64,000 bases of DNA from Clusia tigrina. Its lineage: Eukaryota; Arthropoda; Insecta; Diptera; Clusiidae. A program made the position numbers and the translations under genes. Shown here in pieces: positions 35,315-46,572 of this stretch. Positions within the stretch are counted from its first letter, which is position 1. Each line of letters opens with the position of its first letter. The notes below the pieces were generated by a model that worked only from the letters and a program-made list of their open reading frames with translations, was not told where the DNA came from and searched no databases. The stretch spans positions 322,572,531-322,636,530 of the forward strand of contig OV050030.1 in assembly GCA_920105625.2 (NCBI GenBank), read 5' to 3'.

Positions 35315-38300
35315 GTGCACTACGCTACGATGGACAGCGTATCTGTGCCGCCGTCACCATTGGCACAGAAAACATCACGGCCACACTAGACACAGGCGCC
35401 ACAAGGAGTTTCATCAGCGAGCGACTCATTTCCCATTTAGGTGCTACCACCGGTAGAGTAAACTCTACATACACTAGAGCACGGATGGCGGATGGTCGAA
35501 CAAGGGATATTACTCAAGCGTTTGTGACGTGTGTCAAGCTTGGAGGAAAGGTATGTCAGCTGGAGCTACTTAGCATGCCCGACTCCACCGACGACTTACT
35601 GCTCGGCCTGGACTTCATGACACAGCAAGGCCTATCCATGACATGTGGAGGCCAGGAAATCCAGCTAGGTCCCAAGACGGATGGTGTGCAATCACAAGTT
35701 ATCGCATCGTGCACAACCATACGACATGAAGCCGCTACGGACGAATCAAAGATAAAACTGTTTCTGGCCACAGAGTTGGCTAAATTCACAGACGGGCCAA
35801 ACGTGACCAATATCACAAGCCACAAAATAGTGATGCGCGATGACCGACCCATCAAACAACGATACTACCCGAGAAATCCAGCGCAGCAAGAAATCATTGG
35901 CGCGGAAGTGGACGAATTAATAGCTAAAGGCTGTATCGAACCCTCGCATAGCCCCCACAGCGCACCGATTGTGCTAGTAAGGAAACGGGATGGGAAATGG
36001 CGTCTGTGCATCGATTATCGGCAACTCAACGCCAGGTCCATACCCGACGCATACCCACTGCCGCGAATCCAACACATCTTAGACCGACTGCGTGATGCTA
36101 AATACATCAGTAGTCTCGATCTGAAGAACGGGTATTGGCAGATACCAATGGAGGAGCACAGCAAGCAGTATACCGCATTCACGGTACCCGGCAGAGGCCT
36201 CTTCCAGTGGCGTGTTATGCCTTTCGGGCTACACTCCGCACCAGCAACCTTTCAAAGAGCACTGGACCAAGTTATTGGCCACGACATGGAGCCACACGCG
36301 TTTGCCTACCTTGATAACATTATTGTCACAGGGAGAGACCTAGAAGAACACATGAGAAACCTGCAAGAGGTGCTCCGACGGTTGAGGGAGGCAAATTTGA
36401 AACTAAATCTGGAGAAGTGTGCATTCTTTCGGAAGGAGCTAAAATATCTGGGACACGTGGTCAGCGACAAAGGAATACATACTGACCCAGATAAAATCGC
36501 TGCCATACGGGAGCTGCAACCACCAGAGAACACACGACAGCTACGCCGCTGCTTGGGCATCGCATCTTGGTACCGCCGTTTTGTACCCGACTTTGCAAAA
36601 GCAGTACACCCTTTAACGATGCTGCTAAAGAAAGGAAAACATTTCCGATGGGGTACCGAACAACAGGAGGCTTTTGAATTACTGAAACAACGATTGACGG
36701 AAGCTCCGATCCTCGCCTGCCCAGACTTTAGTCAGAAGTTCACGCTCCAGACCGACGCCAGTGACTACGGGTTGGGAGCAGTGCTTACGCAGGAGATCGA
36801 GGGGGCGGAGCGAGTAATAGCGTACGCTAGTAGACACCTGAATGGAGCTGAGCTAAACTACTCCCCAACTGAGAAGGAGTGTCTAGCCATAATATGGGGC
36901 ATCCGGAAAATGCGGCCATATCTGGAGGGCTACCACTTTACCGTGATCACCGACCACCTATCGCTGAAATGGCTAAATTCCATCGAGAGCCCTTCAGGAC
37001 GCATAGCACGGTGGGCGCTAGAACTTCAGCAGCATTCATTCGAGGTACAATACCGCAAAGGAAAACTAAATGTACTGGCGGACGCACTATCAAGACAACC
37101 GGTCGAGGCTGCATGCACTGTCACTGTGCAGGACCAAGCAGAGCAAAATTGCAGGTGGTGGCTCAAGCGAAAAGGAGAAATACTTGCCAACCCGGCTAAA
37201 TTCTCCGACTACACACTGGAAAACGGGCAGCTGTATCGCCATATACCAAATCGCACGGGTGATGAGGACTGTACACCATGGAAGCTGTGCGTACCTAGGC
37301 CTCTGAGGGTACGAATTTTGCAAGAGAACCACGACGCGCCAACCGCAGGACACCTAGGCATCCGGAAAACGATAGCCCGAGTTGCAAATAGGTACTACTG
37401 GCCAGGACTGTTCCGGGACACCAGCCGCTACGTTCGTCAGTGCACACTATGCCAGAAGTACAAGCCCAGCCAACAACAACCTGCTGGAGAAATGCTGACG
37501 CAAATACCCCTGGAGCCGTGGGCCAGATTGTGCGCGGATTTTGTTGGACCTCTACCCCGCTCAAAGCATGGAAACACAATGGTACTAGTTTTCCATGATA
37601 AGTTCTCAAAATGGACAGAGATGGCGCCTCTTCGGAAGGCCACCACCGAGACTCTACAACGGGCCTTTCGGGAGCGCATCTTAGCCCGTTTCGGAGTTCC
37701 TAAGATCTTAGTGACGGACGACGGATCACAGTTTACAAGCAAGTCCTTTCAGCGCTTTGTAGAAGACTACGGTATCAAGCACCAGTTTACCGCACCGTAC
37801 AAACCACAGGAAAATGCTGCCGAACGCGCCAACCGCCCAGTCAAGACCATGATCGCCCAATACGCCGGTAAACAGCAACAAAAGTGGGATGACCTACTGC
37901 CGGAGTTAACCCTGGCGATCAATACCAGCGTATCAGAGACAACTGGCTATAGCCCCGCGTTCCTAATACAAGGACGGGAGCCACGACGCCCAGGAGCGTT
38001 GTACGATGAAACCACCCCAGGAACAGGACAACGGAAACAAACACCCAACGAAAGAGCCGAACTACTAAAGGAAGCATACACATTAGTGACAAGGAATCTG
38101 GAGCGAGCGGCTCAAGATCAACGGCGTCATTATAACCTACGACGAAGGCCCTGGAAACCAGAAGTTGGACAATTGGTGTTAGCAAAACAGCACCATTTGT
38201 CCAAAGCCATTGATCACTTCGCCGCCAAGTTGGACCCACGCTACGATGGGCCATACTAGATAGACACCTTCACCTCCCCAGTCATTGTCAAGATGAAACG

Positions 38301-38388
38301 TGAAGGAACCAAGGAGACAAAGACAGCGCATATTAGCGAGCTGAAACCATTCTGCGCGCCTGGTGGCATCACAGCATACGCTAACTAA
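35245..38388 (+). pseudogene. pol: Pol polyprotein, copy 1 (late nonsense)
   Basis: This lies in the -1 frame relative to gag. The protease motif LDTGATRSF has DTGA at 35389-35400. Numbering from the ATG at 35485: RT is about 146-330 with D212 and YLDN 275-278. RNase H is about 418-545 (D424, E465, D490, D533). The integrase zinc site is H616, H623, C653, C656, and its core is D685, D745, E780 (DD35E spacing). CAG has become TAG at 38257-38259, right after RYDGPY, removing the last 43 residues including most of the GPY/F region. RT has Asn278 in place of the second catalytic Asp. There is no env between pol and the next LTR. Confidence 0.9.
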
Positions 38389-38516
38389 CAAACGCATCTG
38401 ACGAGAACAGTGTACACAACGGAAAGGAATCCGATTCCAGCGAGGATCATGCAAAATCATCACCCTCTGGCAGGGTAAGGTGACTATTTTCCATCGGCCG
38501 CAAAGTAGGGAGGACA
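38389..38516 (+). other. Pol 3' UTR and polypurine tract, copy 1
   Basis: This 128-bp non-coding stretch between the normal pol stop and LTR2 ends in GCAAAGTAGGGAGGACA. That purine-rich run directly before TGTGAGG is the expected plus-strand primer site. No env-like frame is present. Confidence 0.75.
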
Positions 38517-40283
38517 TGTGAGGAGCAAATTTTAGGCGTAAATTTGCCCCTACATATTTAGTTTTGCCATAACGCCCCAAACGTGTATATTTAAAATAGG
38601 GGCCAAGTGCTTAAACAACCAACCCTAAAATATATACGTTAATAGTCCTAAGAATTTGGCACCTCCCACTTTCATTGCTAAAACCACACACACAACCGCC
38701 ATCATATTTAGTGCAGCAGCCATCATACAAGTGAGTCTAAGACACCTCCCACCATAGTAATGCTACCAACAACAAGTGTTATACTCTGCATTGGGAGGAC
38801 AGAAGACACAGCCACAATTAAGTCAGACAGTGGAACCCTGTGATAAGCGACGAAAAACATGCAACGAAGTCAACAACGCAAGATAACACAGGAGAATATC
38901 ACACAAACAATTGTGCAACCGGCTGACCACAGTTAAAATAATATGAATTTACAACAACAGTGCCCAACGCACTGATATGAATTCACAACAACAGTGCCCA
39001 ACGCACTGATATGAACTTACAACAACAGTGCCTAACGCAATGCTAGAAATTTACAAGAGACCGCGACAGAAGTTGCCGACTGCATTAGTTCGGAAAATAA
39101 CCCACTAACAACACCCAAAAACGAAGGCCAAGCACAAAGTGGAACACGACAGACCGATCGCTAAGCACACCAACAGACCGGACAAAGCATAAAGAGGAGA
39201 AGCAAAATTAAATATCCAATATTTAATATTTTTAAATATTTTATGCCATCGATATAAAATATCAACAAAGTGCTGAAGGTGGCCGAAGGACAAATAGCAA
39301 CAACAACAAACAACACAAGGAACAACAACAAGGTAAATCATCACAACAACAACACAATATTGAAGGTGGCCCAAGGTCAAATTCAAACGAGAAGAACAAT
39401 GCGGGAAACCGTAGCAACATGCCACAACAAACTACAGTTCCCGCACAACAACAACTATTGGATGATCTACACTAAACCTGGAGCATAAAAGCAGGAGCAA
39501 CTGGCAACCCAGCCTCTTTCTTTCATTCGGCATCAGGCAGACAAGACGCTCTTTCTTTCATTCGGCATCAGGCAGACCAGACGCATCGTACTAAACAGAG
39601 TTATACGCACTGACAAACGCAACAGAAGCTAGGGGAATCTAGAGGAGATTATGGTTTATAATCGATTCTCTGCTAGAAACCCACACTGACAAACGCAACA
39701 GAAGCTAGGGGAATCTAGAGGAGATTATGGTTTATAATCGATTCTCTGCTAGAAACCCACACTGACAAACGCAACAGAAGCTAGGGGAATCTAGAGGAGA
39801 TTATGGTTTATAATCGATTCTCTGCTAGAAACCCAGACTGACAAACGCAACAGAAGCTAGGGGAATCTAGAGGAGATTATGGTTTATAATCGATTCTCTG
39901 CTAGAAACCCACACTGACAAACGCAACAGAAGCTAGGGGAATCTAGAGGAGATTATGGTTTATAATCGATTCTCTGCTAGAAACCCACACTGACAAACGC
40001 AACAGAAGCTAGGGGAATCTAGAGGAGATTATGGTTTATAATCGATTCTCTGCTAGAAACCCACACTGACAAACGCTACAGAAGCTAGGGGGACATATAG
40101 TTCAACTGTGTCCATATTTAAGTTTAGTAAAAATAATGGTATCAAGTAGTTAAGCCTTTTTAAAATTAATAAATAAATAAAATAATTAAATCAACGTAAA
40201 CAAGCTTTGAATACTTTAGAGATTTTCTGTAAACGACTCCTGGAAATCCGGCGAGCTTACCCCGGCGAAAACGAATCGTTACA
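38517..40283 (+). repeat. Ty3/gypsy LTR2 (1767 bp)
   Basis: Same ends and internal landmarks as LTR1, but it retains the 28 bp missing there and has six minisatellite units. It serves as 3' LTR of copy 1 and 5' LTR of copy 2. A private AAACCCAGACTG variant lies near 39832. Confidence 0.9.
39608..40093 (+). repeat. 76-bp minisatellite, 6 units plus partial, LTR2
   Basis: Exact 6 x 76-bp spacing (39608-40063) with the same 30-bp terminal partial unit as in the other LTRs. Confidence 0.95.
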
Positions 40284-40284
40284 G

Positions 40285-40302
40285 TGGCACCCGAGCAGGC
40301 AC
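40285..40302 (+). other. Primer-binding site, copy 2 (mutated)
   Basis: It reads TGGCACCCGAGCAGGCAC, one substitution (G to C) beyond the copy 1 form, near the 3' end of the site. This would further weaken tRNA pairing. Confidence 0.7.
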
Positions 40303-40376
40303 TTGAGAATAAAGAGAGTAAATACAACAAAGCTATATTATCCAACCCACGTCCCATCACCAGAGTCTGACACAGG

Positions 40377-41579
40377 ATGGGAAAGACGAGTTGGGTGTAC
40401 ACCGTGCGAAAAGACCAACTGGTAGTCTGTTGTGTCGAGTTTGGCCTAGAGGACACGGGCACAGTGGAAGAGCTACGAAAGAGGCTTGCGGAGTTCATCA
40501 CCGACACAGAGATGACTCTAGACCAGGAGGTTCGGCTGGCAGAGCTACAGGCCCGACTCACGAGGAGTTTGTCGCCTGGACCCAGTTCACATCTAAGAGC
40601 TAGCCCCAGCGTAGAGAGACCTATAAGCCCCGGAGCATCGACAGACACGAAGAAAGCAGCGGGAATATCTGATACCGCGTTCCAGACAGTAGTCCCTGAA
40701 GTCTCGCGAAGCGGGATAGCCATCTACTCGGCAGTCATCGACCACGTTAGGAAATGGTCCTTGAAATATGATGGAGGGCATGACCCGATAGCTTTTATAG
40801 AGCGAGTGGAAGAATTATCGGAAGTCTATGGACTAAACAAGCACATGCTGCCTCGAACTATGCCAGAACTCCTAAAGGAGCGTGCTCTGCTCTGGTATAG
40901 AAACAACAACCGAGCATGGGTTGATTGGGCTTTATTCAAAAAGGACTTCTTGAAGTTTTTCCTACCCACCAGGTACTTCGAAAAGCTGGAGGATGAAATT
41001 CGCCAACGACGGCAAAACCCACGTGAACACTTCAAACAGTACGTGGTAGAACTTCAAAACCTGATGCGTCACGCAGGATACACGGAGGCCCAGAAATTAG
41101 AACGAATCTTTCGCAACAGCCTAGAGGAATACCAGTGGTATGTCCGTCGAAAGGATTTCGATACGCTGGAAGAATTGGTGGAAATGGCGGAAGACCTCGA
41201 GGGCATACGTGGTGACAACGAGACTTCACGAGCAGCACCACGACGACCACCGCCACCACGACCACCACCAACACGCCACGAGATACAACCACGGGTCGAG
41301 CGCATGTCCCCATGCGAAACCAGAAACCGACAAGTAGCACCGGCCAACTGTACCAACAAGGTGGTACCTATAAATCCACGAACAGCATGCAGAAGATGTG
41401 GTCAGTCTGATCACATAGCGCGACACTGCCGCAATGCCCAAGTACTTTTCTGTTGGGAGTGCGGTAGGAGAGGAACTAGAACAGTTGAATGCTGTAGGAC
41501 GGTAGGGGGAAACGAGCGGGGCTGCCGCCAGCAACGAGGCATGGAGCAGCCCACGGACAACAAGCCTCAAACGCAGTAA
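40377..41579 (+). CDS. gag: Gag polyprotein, copy 2
   Basis: Intact 400-residue frame with the same domain layout as copy 1. Visible differences are VVCCVEFGLEDTG near residue 18 (Ser-to-Cys and Ala-to-Asp), Val for Ile in DHVRKW, and RAAPRRPPP in the Pro/Arg stretch. The second zinc knuckle again has Thr in the His position. It would be translated from an mRNA started in LTR2. Confidence 0.85.
   Translation: MGKTSWVYTVRKDQLVVCCVEFGLEDTGTVEELRKRLAEFITDTEMTLDQEVRLAELQARLTRSLSPGPSSHLRASPSVERPISPGASTDTKKAAGISDTAFQTVVPEVSRSGIAIYSAVIDHVRKWSLKYDGGHDPIAFIERVEELSEVYGLNKHMLPRTMPELLKERALLWYRNNNRAWVDWALFKKDFLKFFLPTRYFEKLEDEIRQRRQNPREHFKQYVVELQNLMRHAGYTEAQKLERIFRNSLEEYQWYVRRKDFDTLEELVEMAEDLEGIRGDNETSRAAPRRPPPPRPPPTRHEIQPRVERMSPCETRNRQVAPANCTNKVVPINPRTACRRCGQSDHIARHCRNAQVLFCWECGRRGTRTVECCRTVGGNERGCRQQRGMEQPTDNKPQTQ
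41507..41552 (+). promoter_or_regulatory. Candidate -1 frameshift signal, copy 2
   Basis: GGGAAAC at 41507-41513 and the 7-bp GGGCTGC/GCAGCCC stem are unchanged from copy 1. Confidence 0.7.
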
Positions 41580-44500
41580 GTGCACTACGCTACGATGGAC
41601 AGCGTATCTGTGCCGCCGTCACCATTGGCACAGGAAACATCACGGCCACACTAGACACAGGCGCCACAAGGAGTTTCATCAGCGAGCGACTCATTTCCCA
41701 TTTAGGTGCTACCACCGGTAGAGTAAACTCTACATACACTAGAGCACGGATGGCGGATGGTCGAACAAGGGATATTACTCAAGCGTTTGTGACGTGTGTC
41801 AAGCTTGGAGGAAAGGTATGTCAGCTGGAGCTACTTAGCATGCCCGACTCCACCGACGACTTACTGCTCGGCCTGGACTTCATGACACAGCAAGGCCTAT
41901 CCATGACATGTGGAGGCCAGGAAATCCAGCTAGGTCCCAAGACGGATGGTGTGCAATCACAAGTTATCGCATCGTGCACAACCATACGACATGAAGCCGC
42001 TACGGACGAATCAAAGATAAAACTGTTTCTGGCCACAGAGTTGGCTAAATTCACAGACGGGCCAAACGTGACCAATATCACAAGCCACAAAATAGTGATG
42101 CGCGATGACCGACCCATCAAACAACGATACTACCCGAGAAATCCAGCGCAGCAAGAAATCATTGGCGCGGAAGTGGACGAATTAATAGCTAAAGGCTGTA
42201 TCGAACCCTCGCATAGCCCCCACAGCGCACCGATTGTGCTAGTAAGGAAACGGGATGGGAAATGGCGTCTGTGCATCGATTATCGGCAACTCAACGCCAG
42301 GTCCATACCCGACGCATACCCACTGCCGCGAATCCAACACATCTTAGACCGACTGCGTGATGCTAAATACATCAGTAGTCTCGATCTGAAGAACGGGTAT
42401 TGGCAGATACCAATGGAGGAGCACAGCAAGCAGTATACCGCGTTCACGGTACCCGGCAGAGGCCTCTTCCAGTGGCGTGTTATGCCTTTCGGGCTACACT
42501 CCGCACCAGCAACGTTTCAAAGAGCACTGGACCAAGTTATTGGCCACGACATGGAGCCACACGCGTTTGCCTACCTTGATAACATTATTGTCACAGGGAG
42601 AGACCTAGAAGAACACATGAGAAACCTGTAAGAGGTGCTCCGACGGTTGAGGGAGGCAAATTTGAAACTAAATCTGGAGAAGTGTGCATTCTTTCGGAAG
42701 GAGCTAAAATATCTGGGACACGTGGTCAGCGATAAAGGAATACATACTGACCCAGATAAAATCGCTGCCATACGGGAGCTGCAACCACCAGAGAACATAC
42801 GACAGCTACGCCGCTGCTTGGGCATCGCATCTTGGTACCGCCGTTTTGTACCCGACTTTGCAAAAGCAGTACACCCTTTAACGATGCTGCTAAAGAAAGG
42901 AAAACATTTCCGATGGGGTACCGAACAACAGGAGGCTTTTGAATTACTGAAACAACGATTGACGGAAGCTCCGATCCTCGCCTGCCCAGACTTTAGTCAG
43001 AAGTTCACGCTCCAGACCGACGCCAGTGACTACGGGTTGGGAGCAGTGCTTACGCAGGAGATCGAGGGGGCGGAGCGAGTAATAGCGTACGCTAGTAGAC
43101 ACCTGAATGGAGCTGAGCTAAACTACTCCCCAACTGAGAAGGAGTGTCTAGCCATAATATGGGGCATCCGGAAAATGCGGCCATATCTGGAGGGCTACCA
43201 CTTTACCGTGATCACCGACCACCTATCGCTGAAATGGCTAAATTCCATCGAGAGCCCTTCAGGACGCATAGCACGGTGGGCGCTAGAACTTCAGCAGCAT
43301 TCATTCGAGGTACAATACCGCAAAGGAAAACTAAATGTACTGGCGGACGCACTATCAAGACAACCGGTCGAGGCTGCATGCACTGTCACTGTGCAGGACC
43401 AAGCAGAGCAAAATTGCAAGTGGTGGCTCAAGCGAAAAGGAGAAATACTTGCCAACCCGGCTACATTCTCCGACTACACGGGTGATGAGGACTGTACACC
43501 ATGGAAGCTGTGCGTACCTAGGCCTCTGAGGGTACGAATTTTGCAAGAGAACCACGACGCGCCAACCGCAGGACACCTATGCATCCGGAAAACGATAGCC
43601 CGAGTTGCAAATAGGTACTACTGGCCAGGACTGTTCCGGGACACCAGCCGCTACGTTCGTCAGTGCACACTATGCCAGAAGTACAAGCCCAGCCAACAAC
43701 AACCTGCTGGAGAAATGCTGACGCAAATACCCCTGGAGCCGTGGGCCATATTGTGCGCGGATTTTGTTGGACCTCTACCCCGCTCAAAGCATGGAAACAC
43801 AATGGTACTAGTTTTCCATGATAAGTTCTCAAAATGGACAGAGATGGCGCCTCTTCGGAAGGCCACCACCGAGACTCTACAACGGGCCTTTCGGGAGCGC
43901 ATCTTAGCCCGTTTCGGAGTTCCTAAGATCTTAGTGACGGACGACGGATCACAGTTTACAAGCAAGTCCTTTCAGCGCTTTGTAGAAGACTACGGTATCA
44001 AGCACCAGTTTACCGCACCGTACAAACCACAGGAAAATGCTGCCGAACGCGCCAACCGCCCAGTCAAGACCATGATCGCCCAATACGCCGGTAAACAGCC
44101 ACAAAAGTGGGATGACCTACTGCCGGAGTTAACCCTGGCGATCAATACCAGCGTATCAGAGACAACTGGCTATAGCCCCGCGTTCCTAATACAAGGACGG
44201 GAGCCACGACGCCCAGGAGCGTTGTACGATGAAACCACCCCAGGAACAGGACAACGGAAACAAACGGAAGCATACACATTAGTGACAAGGAATCTGGAGC
44301 GAGCGGCTCAAGATCAACGGCGTCATTATAACCTACGACGAAGGCCCTGGAAACCAGAAGTTGGACAATTGGTGTTAGCAAAACAGCACCATTTGTCCAA
44401 AGCCATTGATCACTTCGCCGCCAAGTTGGACCCACGCTACGATGGGCCATACCAGATAGACACCTTCACCTCCCCAGTCATTGTCAAGATGAAACGTGAA

Positions 44501-44584
44501 GGAACCAAGGAGACAAAGACAGCGCATATTAGCGAGCTGAAACCATTCTGCGCGCCTGGTGGCATCACAGCATACGCTAACTAA
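41510..44584 (+). pseudogene. pol: Pol polyprotein, copy 2 (nonsense and two in-frame deletions)
   Basis: CAA has become TAA at 42629-42631, just after the RT active site, splitting the frame into 41750-42631 and 42635-44584 in the same phase. A 42-bp in-frame loss near 43478 removes 14 residues between RNase H and the integrase zinc site. A 27-bp loss near 44265 removes nine residues before the integrase C-terminus. The 69 bp lost account exactly for the shorter repeat period (6196 against 6265). Integrase HHCC and DD35E residues remain, and RT again reads YLDN (Asn codon 42581-42583). Confidence 0.9.
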
Positions 44585-44712
44585 CAAACGCATCTGACGA
44601 GAACAGTGTACACAACGGAAAGGAATCCGATTCCAGCGAGGATCATGCAAAATCATCACCCTCTGGCAGGGTAAGGTGACCATTTTCCATCGGCCGCAAA
44701 GTAGGGAGGACA
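44585..44712 (+). other. Pol 3' UTR and polypurine tract, copy 2
   Basis: Same 128-bp segment as after copy 1, ending in AGTAGGGAGGACA before LTR3. No env. Confidence 0.7.
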
Positions 44713-46479
44713 TGTGAGGAGCAAATTTTAGGCGCAAATTTGCCCCTACATATTTAGTTTTGCCATAACGCCCCAAACGTGTATATTTAAAATAGGGGCC
44801 AAGTGCTTAAACAACCAACCCTAAAATATATACGTTAATAGTCCTAAGAATTTGGCACCTCCCACTTTCATTGCTAAAACCACACACACAACCGCCATCA
44901 TATTTAGTGCAGCAGCCATCATACAAGTGAGTCTAAGACACCTCCCACCATAGTAATGCTACCAACAACAAGTGTTATACTCTGCATTGGGAGGACAGAA
45001 GACACAGCCACAATTAAGTCAGACAGTGGAACCCTGTGATAAGCGACGAAAAACATGCAACGAAGTCAACAACGCAAGATAACACAGGAGAATATCACAC
45101 AAACAATTGTGCAACCGGCTGACCACAGTTAAAATAATATGAATTTACAACAACAGTGCCCAACGCACTGATATGAATTCACAACAACAGTGCCCAACGC
45201 ACTGATATGAACTTACAACAACAGTGCCTAACACAATGCTAGAAATTTACAAGAGATCGCGACAGAAATTGCCGACTGCATTAGTTCGGAAAATAACCCA
45301 CTAACAACACCCAAAAACGAAGGCCAAGCACAAAGTGGAACACGACAGACCGATCGCTAAGCACACCAACAGACCGGACAAAGCATAAAGAGGAGAAGCA
45401 AAATTAAATATCCAATATTTAATATTTTTAAATATTTTATGCCATCGATATAAAATATCAACAAAGTGCTGAAGGTGGCCGAAGGACAAATAGCAACAAC
45501 AACAAACAACACAAGGAACAACAACAAGGTAAATCATCACAACAACAACACAATATTGAAGGTGGCCCAAGGTCAAATTCAAACGAGAAGAACAATGCGG
45601 GAAACCGTAGCAACATGCCACAACAAACTACAGTTCCCGCACAACAACAACTATTGGATGATCTACACTAAACCTGGAGCATAAAAGCAGGAGCAACTGG
45701 CAACCCAGCCTCTTTCTTTCATTCGGCATCAGGCAGACAAGACGCTCTTTCTTTCATTCGGCATCAGGCAGACCAGACGCATCGTACTAAACAGAGTTAT
45801 ACGCACTGACAAACGCAACAGAAGCTAGGGGAATCTAGAGGAGATTATGGTTTATAATCGATTCTCTGCTAGAAACCCACACTGACAAACGCAACAGAAG
45901 CTAGGGGAATCTAGAGGAGATTATGGTTTATAATCGATTCTCTGCTAGAAACCCACACTGACAAACGCAACAGAAGCTAGGGGAATCTAGAGGAGATTAT
46001 GGTTTATAATCGATTCTCTGCTAGAAACCCACACTGACAAACGCAACAGAAGCTAGGGGAATCTAGAGGAGATTATGGTTTATAATCGATTCTCTGCTAG
46101 AAACCCACACTGACAAACGCAACAGAAGCTAGGGGAATCTAGAGGAGATTATGGTTTATAATCGATTCTCTGCTAGAAACCCACACTGACAAACGCAACA
46201 GAAGCTAGGGGAATCTAGAGGAGATTATGGTTTATAATCGATTCTCTGCTAGAAACCCACACTGACAAACGCTACAGAAGCTAGGGGGACATATAGTTCA
46301 ACTGTGTCCATATTTAAGTTTAGTAAAAATAATGGTATCAAGTAGTTAAGCCTTTTTAAAATTAATAAATAAATAAAATAATTAAATCAACGTAAAGAAG
46401 CTTTGAATACTTTAGAGATTTTCTGTAAACGACTCCTGGAAATCCGGCGAGCTTACCCCGGCGAAAACGAATCGTTACA
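44713..46479 (+). repeat. Ty3/gypsy LTR3 (1767 bp)
   Basis: Same length as LTR2, with six minisatellite units. The short inverted repeat near its 5' end has a loop change (TAGGCGC). Confidence 0.9.
45804..46289 (+). repeat. 76-bp minisatellite, 6 units plus partial, LTR3
   Basis: Exact 6 x 76-bp spacing (45804-46259) followed by the 30-bp partial unit. Confidence 0.95.
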
Positions 46480-46480
46480 G

Positions 46481-46498
46481 TGGCACCCGAGCAGGGAC
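46481..46498 (+). other. Primer-binding site, copy 3
   Basis: TGGCACCCGAGCAGGGAC, identical to copy 1. Confidence 0.75.
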
Positions 46499-46572
46499 TT
46501 GAGAATAAAGAGAGTAAATACAACAAAGCTATATTATCCAACCCACGTCCCATCACCAGAGTCTGACACAGG

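Noticed and set aside
38389..38516. Search for an env gene downstream of pol
   Set aside because: Only 128 bp separate the pol stop from the next LTR in every unit, so there is no room for env. The element is a retrotransposon lacking env.
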